A model generated the notes under the pieces. The model saw only the letters and a list, made by a program, of their open reading frames with translations. It ran no database searches and had not been told where the DNA came from. Source: Caldalkalibacillus mannanilyticus JCM 10596 (GTDB lineage: Bacteria; Bacillota; Bacilli; Caldalkalibacillales; JCM-10596). Taken from it: a stretch of 64,000 bases of DNA. Position 1 is the first letter of the stretch. Each line of letters opens with the position of its first letter. Position numbers and translations under genes: made by a program. Shown piece after piece: positions 17,217 through 25,736 of the stretch. Where the stretch lies: contig NZ_BAMO01000011.1 of NCBI RefSeq assembly GCF_000615945.1, positions 1 through 64,000 of the forward strand, written 5' to 3'.

Positions 17217-17238
17217 TTATCAACTTTTTATCAACTTT
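17217..17238. promoter_or_regulatory. Tandem 11-bp direct repeat, likely regulator-binding site
   Basis: TTATCAACTTT occurs twice head-to-tail with no gap (17217-17227 and 17228-17238). OmpR/PhoB-family regulators bind such tandem sites with 11-bp spacing. It lies 68 bp upstream of the exporter ATPase start and ~100 bp upstream of the OmpR-type regulator, in the shared divergent region. A 15-bp inverted repeat, TTGAA-TAATT-TTCAA, begins at 17237. Confidence 0.55.
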
Positions 17239-17340
17239 GAATAATTTTCAATAAATTATATTTAATGGATGAAAATAGATTCGATTGTTGATATAGTAGT
17301 AATGGTTATAGTCCAGTTAAACAAAAATGAAGGTGATAGC

Positions 17341-18020
17341 ATGAAAGGAAAAGTTCTTATCGTAGATGATCATATAGACATTATTTCATTCGTCAAACCA
17401 GCTCTTGAGGCAGAGGGCTTTGAGGTTGAATTTGTTCTAAGTGGCAAGGAAGCGTTAGTAAAGGCTAAAGACGGATGGTCCGTCATTATATTAGATGTTC
17501 AGCTTCCAGATCTCACTGGGTTTGATATATGTCAACAGATTCGGCAAAGTGTGCTATGTCCTATTATTTTTTTAACAGCTAGGGGGCTGGAAGACGAGAA
17601 AGTAAAAGGATTCTTATTAGGAGGAGACGACTATATTGTCAAGCCTTTTTCCTTGAAAGAGCTGATCCTTAGAATCAAGGTCCATTTGCGAAAAACACCC
17701 AAAGGGCTAGCGGAAGAAGAGCATAAAAAAATGATCTTTGGAAACCTTGTGATTGACCTTTTAGCGAAGAAAGTAATAAAGGATGGAAATGAAATCGAAT
17801 GTACGAAGAAGGAATTTCAAATTATCGAGCTACTGTGCACACACCGCAAACAAGTATTTTCCAAAGAACAGATCTTTGAAAAAATATGGGGCTATATGAG
17901 TGAAAGTGATGTCAATACGGTCACAGAGCATATCAGAAGGATACGTGCCAAGCTCTCTTCTCCTTCTGTCAATCACAGCTATATTAAAACAGTATGGGGT
18001 TAGGCTATAAATGGAGGTTA
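17341..18020 (+). CDS. OmpR-family response regulator, broken at ~18000
   Basis: A two-domain regulator. The receiver domain has VDDHIDI, Asp in IILDVQLPDLTG and Lys in DDYIVKPFS; the winged helix has ECTKKEFQIIELLC and VNTVTEHIRRIRAKL. The start at 17341 follows GAAGGTGATAGC. As given, the frame stops after KTVWG at 18003, but the family continues GLGYKW, which is present in the next frame after one base is added in the GGGG run. In that frame there is no stop before the kinase, so the exact end of this protein is uncertain. I give ~18020 as a working end. The divergent exporter is its probable target. Confidence 0.8.
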
Positions 18021-19436
18021 ACATATATACAAAAGAATTTCAAAATCAAAACACAATTCCTCCTCTTTTTTGTCATCAGTTTAGGAGTCGCCCTTTTTTT
18101 ATCGCTCATTGTACTTTCCATTCTGTTGTTCACCTTCGATCATAAAAAACAGGCCTATGCCTTTGAAACCTACGCTCTTAATCACACAGAAAAAATGTTT
18201 ACTGAAGAATTTCAAATAGAAATGAAAAATAAGCTCCCCAGTCCAGAATATGAATTTTGGATCACTACAGAAAAGCAGCACCTCAGAGAGTCCCCCTACT
18301 CGACCAAAGAATATGACACAGAAAAGAAAAAATATTATGGAATCCTTTATTCTCCTATACAAGAGGAAGGAAAGCTGAAAGCGGGACTTGTGATCAAATA
18401 TCCTAGTAATAGAATCGCTGAATCTTTCATTATTCATTGGTTGATAGGAAAAACGAATTTCGAGTTATTTTTTAATTTTTTCATTGTTATCCCAGTCCTT
18501 ATACTCTGCCCTCTGCTGGTCATTTTCACTTTTTCTTTGTTGTTTTCTAGAAGTATGAATCATCCATTGCAAGAGTTAATCAACATGACCGAGCACATTC
18601 GGCAAGGACAATTGGATTTCCCCCTGCAAAGTACGTATGAGAACGAATGGGGAGAAGTGATGAATTCCTTCGAAAAGATGAGAAAAGCACTGAAAGGTTC
18701 ACTGAAAAAACAATGGATCATGGAAGAACAAAGAAAAGAGATGATTCTTTCTCTTACTCACAATATTAAGACTCCCATTACCATTATTCATGGTCATTTA
18801 GAGCTCCTTTCCATGCCCTCTGTACAGCTTTCCGAAGAAGAGAAGCAAGCTTCCATTCAAGTACTACAGAATAATGCCGAACGAATGCGGCACATGATCA
18901 ACCAATTGAATGAAATCTGGGACTTAGAACGCCCTAACTTTCAATTACAAATCGAGAAAATACCTCTCCAAAAGTTTATTTGTACGATCAAAGACAATGT
19001 GCTGCCTCTCTGTCATGAGAAAAACACCGCTTTTTCTATCCTCTGCTCAATAGATGAAAACAAGGAGATCTATTTTGATTCAAGTCGTATTCAAGAGGTT
19101 ATAGAGAATATCGTTTCAAACTCTTTAAAACATATTGAGCATAAAGGGAAGATTCTGCTTCACGTGGTAGATCAAGAGGAGAAATTGAGATTTATCATTG
19201 AAGATGATGGCAGGGGCTTTCAGCATGATGAGATTCAACATATCTTTGCTAAAAATTATAAAGGGAACGATAGCACCCTCTTCAAAAACAGCTCGGGGCT
19301 TGGGCTCTATCTTTCTAAAATGATCATTGAAAAACACGGAGGCATCATTAGGGCTTACAACAATCAAATGGGAGGTGCCACGATCGAATTTGAACTCCCT
19401 CTTAAAATCAAGCAAAATGACGCAACATTTTCTTAA
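17994..19436 (+). CDS. Sensor histidine kinase of the exporter system
   Basis: A membrane kinase. Helix 1 (residues ~19-45 of this frame) is followed by an extracellular domain of ~110 residues, helix 2 (~155-185), HAMP, and the phospho-acceptor motif ILSLTHNIKTPITIIHGHLELL (His ~257). The ATPase domain has ENIVSNSLKHI, EDDGRGF and SSGLGLYLSKMIIEKHGG. The start is unclear: the only upstream ATG in frame (17994) lies inside the regulator gene with no ribosome site, while a good GGAGG (18013-18017) is followed 9 bases later only by an ATA codon. A further sequence error at the junction is likely. The C-terminus is complete. Confidence 0.85.
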   Translation: MGLGYKWRLTYIQKNFKIKTQFLLFFVISLGVALFLSLIVLSILLFTFDHKKQAYAFETYALNHTEKMFTEEFQIEMKNKLPSPEYEFWITTEKQHLRESPYSTKEYDTEKKKYYGILYSPIQEEGKLKAGLVIKYPSNRIAESFIIHWLIGKTNFELFFNFFIVIPVLILCPLLVIFTFSLLFSRSMNHPLQELINMTEHIRQGQLDFPLQSTYENEWGEVMNSFEKMRKALKGSLKKQWIMEEQRKEMILSLTHNIKTPITIIHGHLELLSMPSVQLSEEEKQASIQVLQNNAERMRHMINQLNEIWDLERPNFQLQIEKIPLQKFICTIKDNVLPLCHEKNTAFSILCSIDENKEIYFDSSRIQEVIENIVSNSLKHIEHKGKILLHVVDQEEKLRFIIEDDGRGFQHDEIQHIFAKNYKGNDSTLFKNSSGLGLYLSKMIIEKHGGIIRAYNNQMGGATIEFELPLKIKQNDATFS

Positions 19437-19588
19437 TTTGCCCCTTTCAGTATAGATTCTATCTATATGAACCTAGATTTTCTTGCACATTTTTTTACAA
19501 TATGCACATGGAACATCCATATAGAATTAAAGGTTCCCGTGTACGATTAAGGTGAAAGGCTTACAATTAAAAAAATGGAGGTAGTAAA

Positions 19589-20449
19589 ATGAAAATTGGG
19601 AAGAAATCTTTACTTTTTCTATTGTGTCTTGTCTTGCTTAGTTCAATCGTATTCACCAGTCAAAATGTGACAGAAGCAAACTATTCCGTGCCGAGTATAT
19701 CAGCATATGAAGTTAAGGTATTTCTAGACCCTAATGTAGTATTAACTAATAAGCAAAATCTAGCAAAACAAATGAGAGATGAATTTAGTACTGGATCATC
19801 AGCCAAGCAATATAACGCACAATTCCTTGACACTCCTCAACAAGCTTTAAAAAACGAGGGCTGGAGCATTCGTTTGAGAAAGCAAGAGGACCAAGGACAG
19901 CATCGCATTCAATATAAAAAAAGATATCCCATTATCAATGGAAATGTGCAAGCTGCTCTGCAAACGGCATTCAATGATGGCTTTGATGCAAATTCAATTT
20001 TTGAGGCAGAGGTTGATTGGGGTTACACAAACCAAACATTAAGCTTTCAAGTTCAAGAAAAAGTAAAACTATCTAATTATAGTGGTCTGCAATTACCCAA
20101 TCTAGCAGATTCAAAAACAGTTGCCCATGATTTTGCCCGGGATGAATTTAGGAACTGGATTTCTAACGGTTGGGGAACCTCCCAAATCAATGCTTCAAAG
20201 ATATATGGTCCTGTCTATTTTCAACGTTATACAGGCGAGTTTGAAGGCGAGGAGCTAGCGATTGAAATTTGGCATGTCCGAAATGAAGCTGGCACTGGCA
20301 CGGAGTATCTCGTTGAAGCCTCTTTCAAAACTGAGGATTTCACTACAGCTTCAGAAAAACGTGCCAATCTGATTCAACTCTTAGATACCAAGGGATGGCT
20401 ACTCCCTCAAGATGTACTAAAAACACAAATGATTTTAGACAGATATTAA
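19589..20449 (+). CDS. Exported CYTH-domain protein
   Basis: A 286-residue protein with a Sec signal peptide (residues 1-30, cleavage near EANYS). The mature part reads as a CYTH (triphosphate tunnel) domain: YEVKVFLDP stands for the ExExK strand, then FLDTPQQALKNEGWSIRLRKQED (the 'yyDT...L...g..lRiR' block), HRIQYKKRYPI, and FEAEVDWG. Basic residues in RLRK and KKRY are in the positions that bind triphosphates. A second half has EGEELAIEIWHV and EYLVEASFKTEDF. CYTH enzymes are normally cytoplasmic, so an exported form is unusual. GGAGG precedes the start. It follows the kinase gene by 150 bp. Confidence 0.65.
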   Translation: MKIGKKSLLFLLCLVLLSSIVFTSQNVTEANYSVPSISAYEVKVFLDPNVVLTNKQNLAKQMRDEFSTGSSAKQYNAQFLDTPQQALKNEGWSIRLRKQEDQGQHRIQYKKRYPIINGNVQAALQTAFNDGFDANSIFEAEVDWGYTNQTLSFQVQEKVKLSNYSGLQLPNLADSKTVAHDFARDEFRNWISNGWGTSQINASKIYGPVYFQRYTGEFEGEELAIEIWHVRNEAGTGTEYLVEASFKTEDFTTASEKRANLIQLLDTKGWLLPQDVLKTQMILDRY

Positions 20450-20476
20450 TGGAGCACAAGCAGAAGTAACACATAC

Positions 20477-20505
20477 AAAAAGGCTGTTCATTTGAGCAGC
20501 CTTTT
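20477..20505. terminator. Bidirectional terminator
   Basis: AAAAGGCTGTTCA pairs with TGAGCAGCCTTTT (one G-T pair), with A/T runs on both sides. It lies between the convergent CYTH and MBL-hydrolase genes. Confidence 0.8.
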
Positions 20506-20526
20506 ACCTATTTATACAACTATTTT

Positions 20527-21789
20527 TTATACAACTATTTCATTTCCTACACAATGTAGTGAGGGGTTGATCTGCACTCCCTTTTCTTCTAACCAATTGT
20601 AGCTCTGCTCTAAAGTTTCTTTTCCTGAATGAAAGAGAATAAATTGTTTTGGCTTCAAGAAATCGAGCATACTCACCACATCTTGTAGATCTTGATGAAC
20701 CTTATAGCGAATAAAGGCGTGCTTATGCTCTCTTAGATAGCGCCCTTGAAGGAGCTCATAGCCCATCGTCCCTTCTGCTTGATGTCCCGTAAGAATGATC
20801 AGGTGGTTACGGTGCTTCAACTCCTTAAGATAATAAAAGGAAAGAGAGGATTCGAGCATTCCATCATGAGTAAGAATAATTTTTCCCTCAGGATCCTGAA
20901 GATGTTTCCTTCTCTCCTCCTCTGTTTTTATCACAGAAAGATACGGATGCAGGAGAACCTCCGCAATACGTGTACTTGCTCCAGATTTGAGTTCCTCTTT
21001 ATAGCATACATAGTTTTTTAACCCTTGATAGATGTTCTCCTCAACGACGATTGGGACCTTCCAAAGCTTATTTTTCTGAACAAGAAACGTAAGCAAATCC
21101 TGTCCTCTTCCAAATGAAGGAACGGGAAATAGGAGAGAAGTGTTTTTCTTCAGACTATGTTGCACTGTTTCAGCTATGTAATGCAACGCTTTTTCTTGTG
21201 TACAAATCTCATGCCCATACGCTCCATCAATCACAGCAAAATCAATGTCTGTAAATGAAGGAAGCTCTCTCTCTAAAAGAAGGGATTCCGCTGTGTAATC
21301 CCCCGAATAAAAAAATCGCTTCTGATCCATTTCGATCCCATACCAAACGGAACCTAGGAGATGTCCCGTCCTGCCCCACTGTATGTGGACTTCCTCATTT
21401 AACACGTACCAGCCATTATACGCTTCAGGTAGCTGTTCTAAGAGCCGCCAGTGATCAAACCATCTAGAATATTGATCTGCTTGATCCGTTCCAAGGTGTA
21501 CTACTTGATCTCGACAAGCCTCTGTTGAATAGATCAAACCTTCAAATCCAAGATCGAATAGATAAGAAAGTCCCCCGCAATGATCCTCGTGAGAATGGGT
21601 TAGCAGAACGAAATCGATTGATCTAGCAAGCTCCCTAGTCAAGCGTGGAAAAGCCTCATGCTTTGCTTTGTTTTTTTCCTTTAACATGCCGCAATCAAGT
21701 AAAACCCTACTTCGACCATTTGTTAAGTAGAAGCAAGCACGTCCATATTGACCTACGCCTCCAAGTACTTGTAATGTTATTTTTTCCAT
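20527..21789 (-). CDS. MBL-fold hydrolase, beta-CASP/RNase-J-like
   Basis: A 420-residue metallo-beta-lactamase-fold enzyme. The metal motif is THSHEDHCGG (residues ~64-73), followed by GHLLGS and SGDY(T)AE, then a ~130-residue insertion with FPVPSFGRGQDLLTFL and LTHDGMLE, and the RMMBL-like end with ILTGHQAEGTMGYELL and a FILFHSGKE His. This is the layout of beta-CASP nucleases (Ysh1/CPSF-73 style), which cut RNA. Its start overlaps the permease stop by 13 bp and AAAGGAGG lies 11 bases upstream, so it is the fourth gene of an ABC-importer operon. The role there is unknown. Confidence 0.8.
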   Translation of the reverse strand: MEKITLQVLGGVGQYGRACFYLTNGRSRVLLDCGMLKEKNKAKHEAFPRLTRELARSIDFVLLTHSHEDHCGGLSYLFDLGFEGLIYSTEACRDQVVHLGTDQADQYSRWFDHWRLLEQLPEAYNGWYVLNEEVHIQWGRTGHLLGSVWYGIEMDQKRFFYSGDYTAESLLLERELPSFTDIDFAVIDGAYGHEICTQEKALHYIAETVQHSLKKNTSLLFPVPSFGRGQDLLTFLVQKNKLWKVPIVVEENIYQGLKNYVCYKEELKSGASTRIAEVLLHPYLSVIKTEEERRKHLQDPEGKIILTHDGMLESSLSFYYLKELKHRNHLIILTGHQAEGTMGYELLQGRYLREHKHAFIRYKVHQDLQDVVSMLDFLKPKQFILFHSGKETLEQSYNWLEEKGVQINPSLHCVGNEIVV

Positions 21790-23447
21790 GTAGGATCATG
21801 CCTCCTTTGCACCCAGTGAAGATATAATAGAATAAAAGTGGTTATTCCCACTGAACAGACTGCCATCGCCATCCCAAGAGAAGCATTCCCCTGTTCAAAT
21901 TGACCAAAAATAAAGGTAGCCGTGGTTTCGACCCCCGGTGGACGAAGCATGATAGAACCTACTAGCTCACGGATTGATATGGTAAATGTCATCATCCATC
22001 CGGAAATGATCCCTGGTTTGATTAATGGGAGAGTGATTTTAAAGAAGGTAAACCAAGCTCCTGAGCCAGATACTTTTGCCGCCTCAAACAAGGAAGGGCC
22101 AATCTGCTCCAGACTAGCTCGCACATATTGAACCGTATACGGCAGGAACAAAACGATATAGGCTAGGACGAGCATGAGATGCGTATTATACACATTCCAT
22201 TTCATCCACGGTGCATTCCAGAATAAGATCAGACCAACAATGATCACGATAGAAGGAATGGTATTAGAGAGCAAGCTACTCACATCTAGAAATTTTTTAG
22301 TCCACCCCTCAGTCTTGACGATCATAAGAGCCAGATAAGTCCCTATGGCTCCAGCTACTGTCGCTGCCAAAAAAGAAAGAATAAGACTGGTCCCTAATGC
22401 CTTGGAGCCCTCTGAACCTATGCTTAATAGATTAATATAATGAGTGAAGGTTAGGTTATCAAGTCGAAAGCCATAACCCCATAAATTCATGAGAGAGGTC
22501 CCTATAATTGAAAAATAAGGAATTCCTATGGCTAAAATAAGGAGCCCGCTGCAATAAAACCATGCTAAGAAGGAATACTTGCCTAGCTCATAGATTTTAC
22601 TCTTCTGCCCCTTCCCCGTCACGGTCTTATAAGAAAAACGATTCGCCAGCAGATGCTGTAGATACCAAATCAGCATACTACTTCCTAATAGGATGGAAGA
22701 AAGCGCTGCTGCCTTTCCAAAATCAATAGGCCAGCTAGAGGTAAAACGATGAATCTCTGTTGTTAAAACATAGAAGCCAATTCTTTTCCCCAGTGTCGCA
22801 GGCGTCCCAAACTCAGAAATGGTTTTGACAAAAATCAGCAGTGCCCCCATGGTATATCCTGAAAAAAGTAAAGGAAGTAAGATGCGGCGCATACGATAAA
22901 CAGCTTTCCCACCATGAATCGCTCCGGCTTCTTCTAATGAGCCCCCTATTCTTTCTAAGGTGTTTTTCATAATCAAATAAATGAAGGGAAACAGATGCAA
23001 GCTCATGATCATAACCATCCCAAAAAGAGAGAAAAAGAGGGGCTGAGTAAAAGTAAGCCACGGAAAAAATTGATCTCGAAATCCTTTGGGCTGCATAAAT
23101 AATATCCAACCCATGGCACCAATATAAGGTGGAGTCATAAAGGGAATTAAAAGAATAAGCTCTAGCCACCAATGACGCTTCATTGTGGTTTTGCTCATAA
23201 GGAAAGCCATAGGAGCTGCTAACAGCGTAGCTCCTATGACCACCAATAATCCAAGTAGTAGCGTATTACCATATACCTTGGTCAAATTCTTCTCCATGAT
23301 CACCTCAAGTGGAGCAGTCCAGCTCCATTCCCCTACAGGCATAAAACTTTTCAGCATAATCATGATCATGGGTATTAAAATGAATAGACTTAACAGGCAA
23401 ATCGCTAGGAAAATATTCAACTTATGAAAAAATGATGGTTTTGGCAC
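21777..23447 (-). CDS. Ferric-type ABC importer permease (fused two-repeat)
   Basis: A 556-residue permease of the FbpB/SfuB type: two homologous halves with ~12 helices in total, each with the EAA loop (first around EEAGAIHGGKAVYRMRRILLPLL, second around FEAAKVSGSGAWFTFFKITLPLI). This fused form is typical of iron(III), 2-aminoethylphosphonate and some thiamine importers. The start is a GTG at 23447 preceded by AAAGGA. The order is ATPase, binding protein, permease, MBL hydrolase on one strand. Confidence 0.88.
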   Translation of the reverse strand: MPKPSFFHKLNIFLAICLLSLFILIPMIMIMLKSFMPVGEWSWTAPLEVIMEKNLTKVYGNTLLLGLLVVIGATLLAAPMAFLMSKTTMKRHWWLELILLIPFMTPPYIGAMGWILFMQPKGFRDQFFPWLTFTQPLFFSLFGMVMIMSLHLFPFIYLIMKNTLERIGGSLEEAGAIHGGKAVYRMRRILLPLLFSGYTMGALLIFVKTISEFGTPATLGKRIGFYVLTTEIHRFTSSWPIDFGKAAALSSILLGSSMLIWYLQHLLANRFSYKTVTGKGQKSKIYELGKYSFLAWFYCSGLLILAIGIPYFSIIGTSLMNLWGYGFRLDNLTFTHYINLLSIGSEGSKALGTSLILSFLAATVAGAIGTYLALMIVKTEGWTKKFLDVSSLLSNTIPSIVIIVGLILFWNAPWMKWNVYNTHLMLVLAYIVLFLPYTVQYVRASLEQIGPSLFEAAKVSGSGAWFTFFKITLPLIKPGIISGWMMTFTISIRELVGSIMLRPPGVETTATFIFGQFEQGNASLGMAMAVCSVGITTFILLYLHWVQRRHDPTWKK

Positions 23448-23508
23448 AGTATAAATTCCTTTCTACTCTAGGCGATTCTGTCTAACTAATAGTCCGAATT
23501 ATTTTCTG

Positions 23509-24582
23509 TTATCTCATCAGCTCTTGGAACTTTTCATTTATTTTTTCTTGATGCTGACTCATCCAATCCCAATCAATTGGTAATTGAGGAATCTCTTGAT
23601 AATCCACACGATCTGGGTGAGCTGGAATATCGGAACGTCCCGGAAGTAAGTAAGCATTGGCAATGATTTTTTGCGCTTCATCTGAAAGAAGATAATCAAT
23701 AAAGAGCTTCGCATTCTCTAGATTCTTAGCTGATTTCAAGATCATGGCTGGTCTTGGATTAACGACTGTACCACTTGTTGGATAAAGAATATCAATTGGC
23801 TCACCTTTGGCTTTGGCACTATACGCCATATAATCAACTCCTGCCAATACAGCACGCTTAGCACCAATTATGACAGGGTCCAACGCCTCTTTATTTGCTC
23901 CTGCAACTTGAACCTTGTTGGCTCTTAGCTTCTCAAATAACTCCCAGCCTTGATCAGGATGGTTACTAAGATAGCCTGCTACAAAATCAAGAGAAGAACC
24001 AGAAAGACTAGGATCAGGAATGTTCACTTCATCCTTCCATTCAGCTAGTGTATAATCACTCCAGTCCTTTCCTGGATTCTGAACGAGCTGAGTATTGTAG
24101 GTAATTCCCAAAGCAGATGCACTATATCCAAAGAAATAATCTTCTTCATTCCAGCCCTTATGTAATTTATCAGCATCCTTTGCTTCTGGATAAGCGAATA
24201 ATAAGTCCTTGTTCTTCAAATCTTTGGCTGCTGGCCAAGATGCTAGAATCACCACATCGGCTAAAGGATTGCTAGATTCTGCCTCGATCCTTCCTAAGAT
24301 AGCCCCTGTTGTTCCCTGAAACATTTCTGCTTCTATACCTGTTTGATCCATAAAGCCTTGCAGTAATTCCTCTGCCATACCTTTTGGTCCAGCAGTATAG
24401 ACAAGAAGCTTGCCTGGGTCTTTTGTTTCCTTCTTCTCCTCTTTCTGATCGATAGCTTCTTCTTGCTCTGTTTTGGAATCAGGCTGTTCTGGAGCTTCTG
24501 ACGAATTTGATGCAGCACTACAAGCAACTAAAGTAAATATAAGAAGTAGTAAGATACTATAAAGCAATACGAATCTTTTCAT
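23509..24582 (-). CDS. Ferric-type ABC importer substrate-binding lipoprotein
   Basis: A 357-residue extracellular lipoprotein with lipobox TLVAC, an acidic Glu/Lys-rich linker (residues ~25-55), then a type-II periplasmic-binding fold: KLLVYTAGPKGMAEELLQGFMDQTGI, LADVVILASWPAAKDL, YSASALGITYNTQ and AMILKSAKNLENAKLFIDYLLSDEAQKI. That last block is characteristic of the FbpA-like binding-protein-1 family. The start is the second ATG, 8 bases after GAGAGGA. The 5' end overlaps the ATPase stop by 26 bp. Confidence 0.85.
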   Translation of the reverse strand: MKRFVLLYSILLLLIFTLVACSAASNSSEAPEQPDSKTEQEEAIDQKEEKKETKDPGKLLVYTAGPKGMAEELLQGFMDQTGIEAEMFQGTTGAILGRIEAESSNPLADVVILASWPAAKDLKNKDLLFAYPEAKDADKLHKGWNEEDYFFGYSASALGITYNTQLVQNPGKDWSDYTLAEWKDEVNIPDPSLSGSSLDFVAGYLSNHPDQGWELFEKLRANKVQVAGANKEALDPVIIGAKRAVLAGVDYMAYSAKAKGEPIDILYPTSGTVVNPRPAMILKSAKNLENAKLFIDYLLSDEAQKIIANAYLLPGRSDIPAHPDRVDYQEIPQLPIDWDWMSQHQEKINEKFQELMR

Positions 24583-25564
24583 TTGTTTCATCCTCTCGAT
24601 TTAGATGGGTAAGTTCTATGATATCTTGGGGGTGTAGATAGAAAGAAATGGTTTCTCCTACTTGAGGGCGTTCCGCAAAATACATCGTCCACTGATAGTT
24701 TTGAACCCTTACATACACTTCGTAACGATCCCCTTGATAAAGAATTTGTTCAATCACACCCTGATAAACATAATCGTCTATGCTTTTTTGATGGAAAGAT
24801 ATCTTTTCGGGACGGAAAAAGGAAGTCTGTGTGATAAAATTGCTTTTGCCAATAAATTGAGCCACAAAGGGATGATTTGGCTGGTTATATAATTCTTCTG
24901 GACTTCCCTCTTGCAGAATCCGTCCTTCGTTCATTAGAAAAATTCGATCCGACATGCTCATCGCCTCACCTTGGTCATGAGTAACATACAAGGCAGTGAA
25001 CTGTAATTCCTTCACCAGAGTGACTAACTCTGAGCGTAATTCCTCTCTGAGCATGGCATCAAGAGCGCTTAAGGGCTCATCCAAGAGAATCAATCGCGGT
25101 TCGGTGACAATCGCTCTAGCAAATGAAACTCGTTGCTGCTGACCGCCTGAAAGCTGGTGTGGAAACCTGTCTTTCAATCCCTGAAGTCGAACTTTTTGCA
25201 ATGCCCACTCTACCTTTTCCTTCAAATGCTGTGTTTTTCGAGTGGCTCTTAAGCCAAATGCTACATTCTCAAAAACAGTCATATGTGGCCATAGAGCAAA
25301 GTCTTGAAACACCATCCCCATTCCTCTCTCCGTTGTCGGTACATTCTTGTTTGCCCTTTTCGAAAAGATCATCTGTTCATCAAGACGTATCTCTCCGCTT
25401 TCTGCCTCTTCTAAGCCAGACAATATTCTGAGAAGAGTGGTTTTGCCACAGCCTGATGGACCAAGCAAAGAAATAAATTCCCCTTTGGCAACACGAAAGC
25501 TGGTTGGGTGTAAGGCGATCATTGAATGATAGGATTTTGAAACCTCTTGAACAATAAGCTCCAC
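24557..25564 (-). CDS. Ferric-type ABC importer ATPase
   Basis: A 335-residue ATPase of the FbpC/PotA group. Walker A is GPSGCGKTTLLRILSGL, Q-loop VFQDFALWPHMTV, signature LSGGQQQRVSFARA, Walker B RLILLDEPLSALD and H-loop VTHDQGEAMSMSD. A C-terminal TOBE-like domain (~240-335) could sense substrate. First gene of the importer operon, divergent from a LysR regulator gene. Confidence 0.92.
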   Translation of the reverse strand: MELIVQEVSKSYHSMIALHPTSFRVAKGEFISLLGPSGCGKTTLLRILSGLEEAESGEIRLDEQMIFSKRANKNVPTTERGMGMVFQDFALWPHMTVFENVAFGLRATRKTQHLKEKVEWALQKVRLQGLKDRFPHQLSGGQQQRVSFARAIVTEPRLILLDEPLSALDAMLREELRSELVTLVKELQFTALYVTHDQGEAMSMSDRIFLMNEGRILQEGSPEELYNQPNHPFVAQFIGKSNFITQTSFFRPEKISFHQKSIDDYVYQGVIEQILYQGDRYEVYVRVQNYQWTMYFAERPQVGETISFYLHPQDIIELTHLNREDETNEKIRIAL

Positions 25565-25676
25565 GTTCCCCCTCCTTTATTCTTTGGTTACCTTAATAGT
25601 AGTGAAAGAAGATTAAGAACATATGGAGGAATCGTAAAGATTTTTTTAAAAGAAATCGAAAGATATTTATAGTTTC

Positions 25677-25691
25677 ATAGAAATTATCTAT
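25677..25691. promoter_or_regulatory. LysR-type operator candidate (T-N11-A)
   Basis: ATAGA-AATTA-TCTAT is a perfect inverted repeat containing TAGAAATTATCTA, a T-N11-A box. It lies 46 bp upstream of the LysR gene and in the shared region with the divergent importer, where LysR regulators usually bind. Confidence 0.5.
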
Positions 25692-25736
25692 AATGGAGAA
25701 CATGAAAGAAAGAACAGGGAAAAGAGGCGAATGAAC

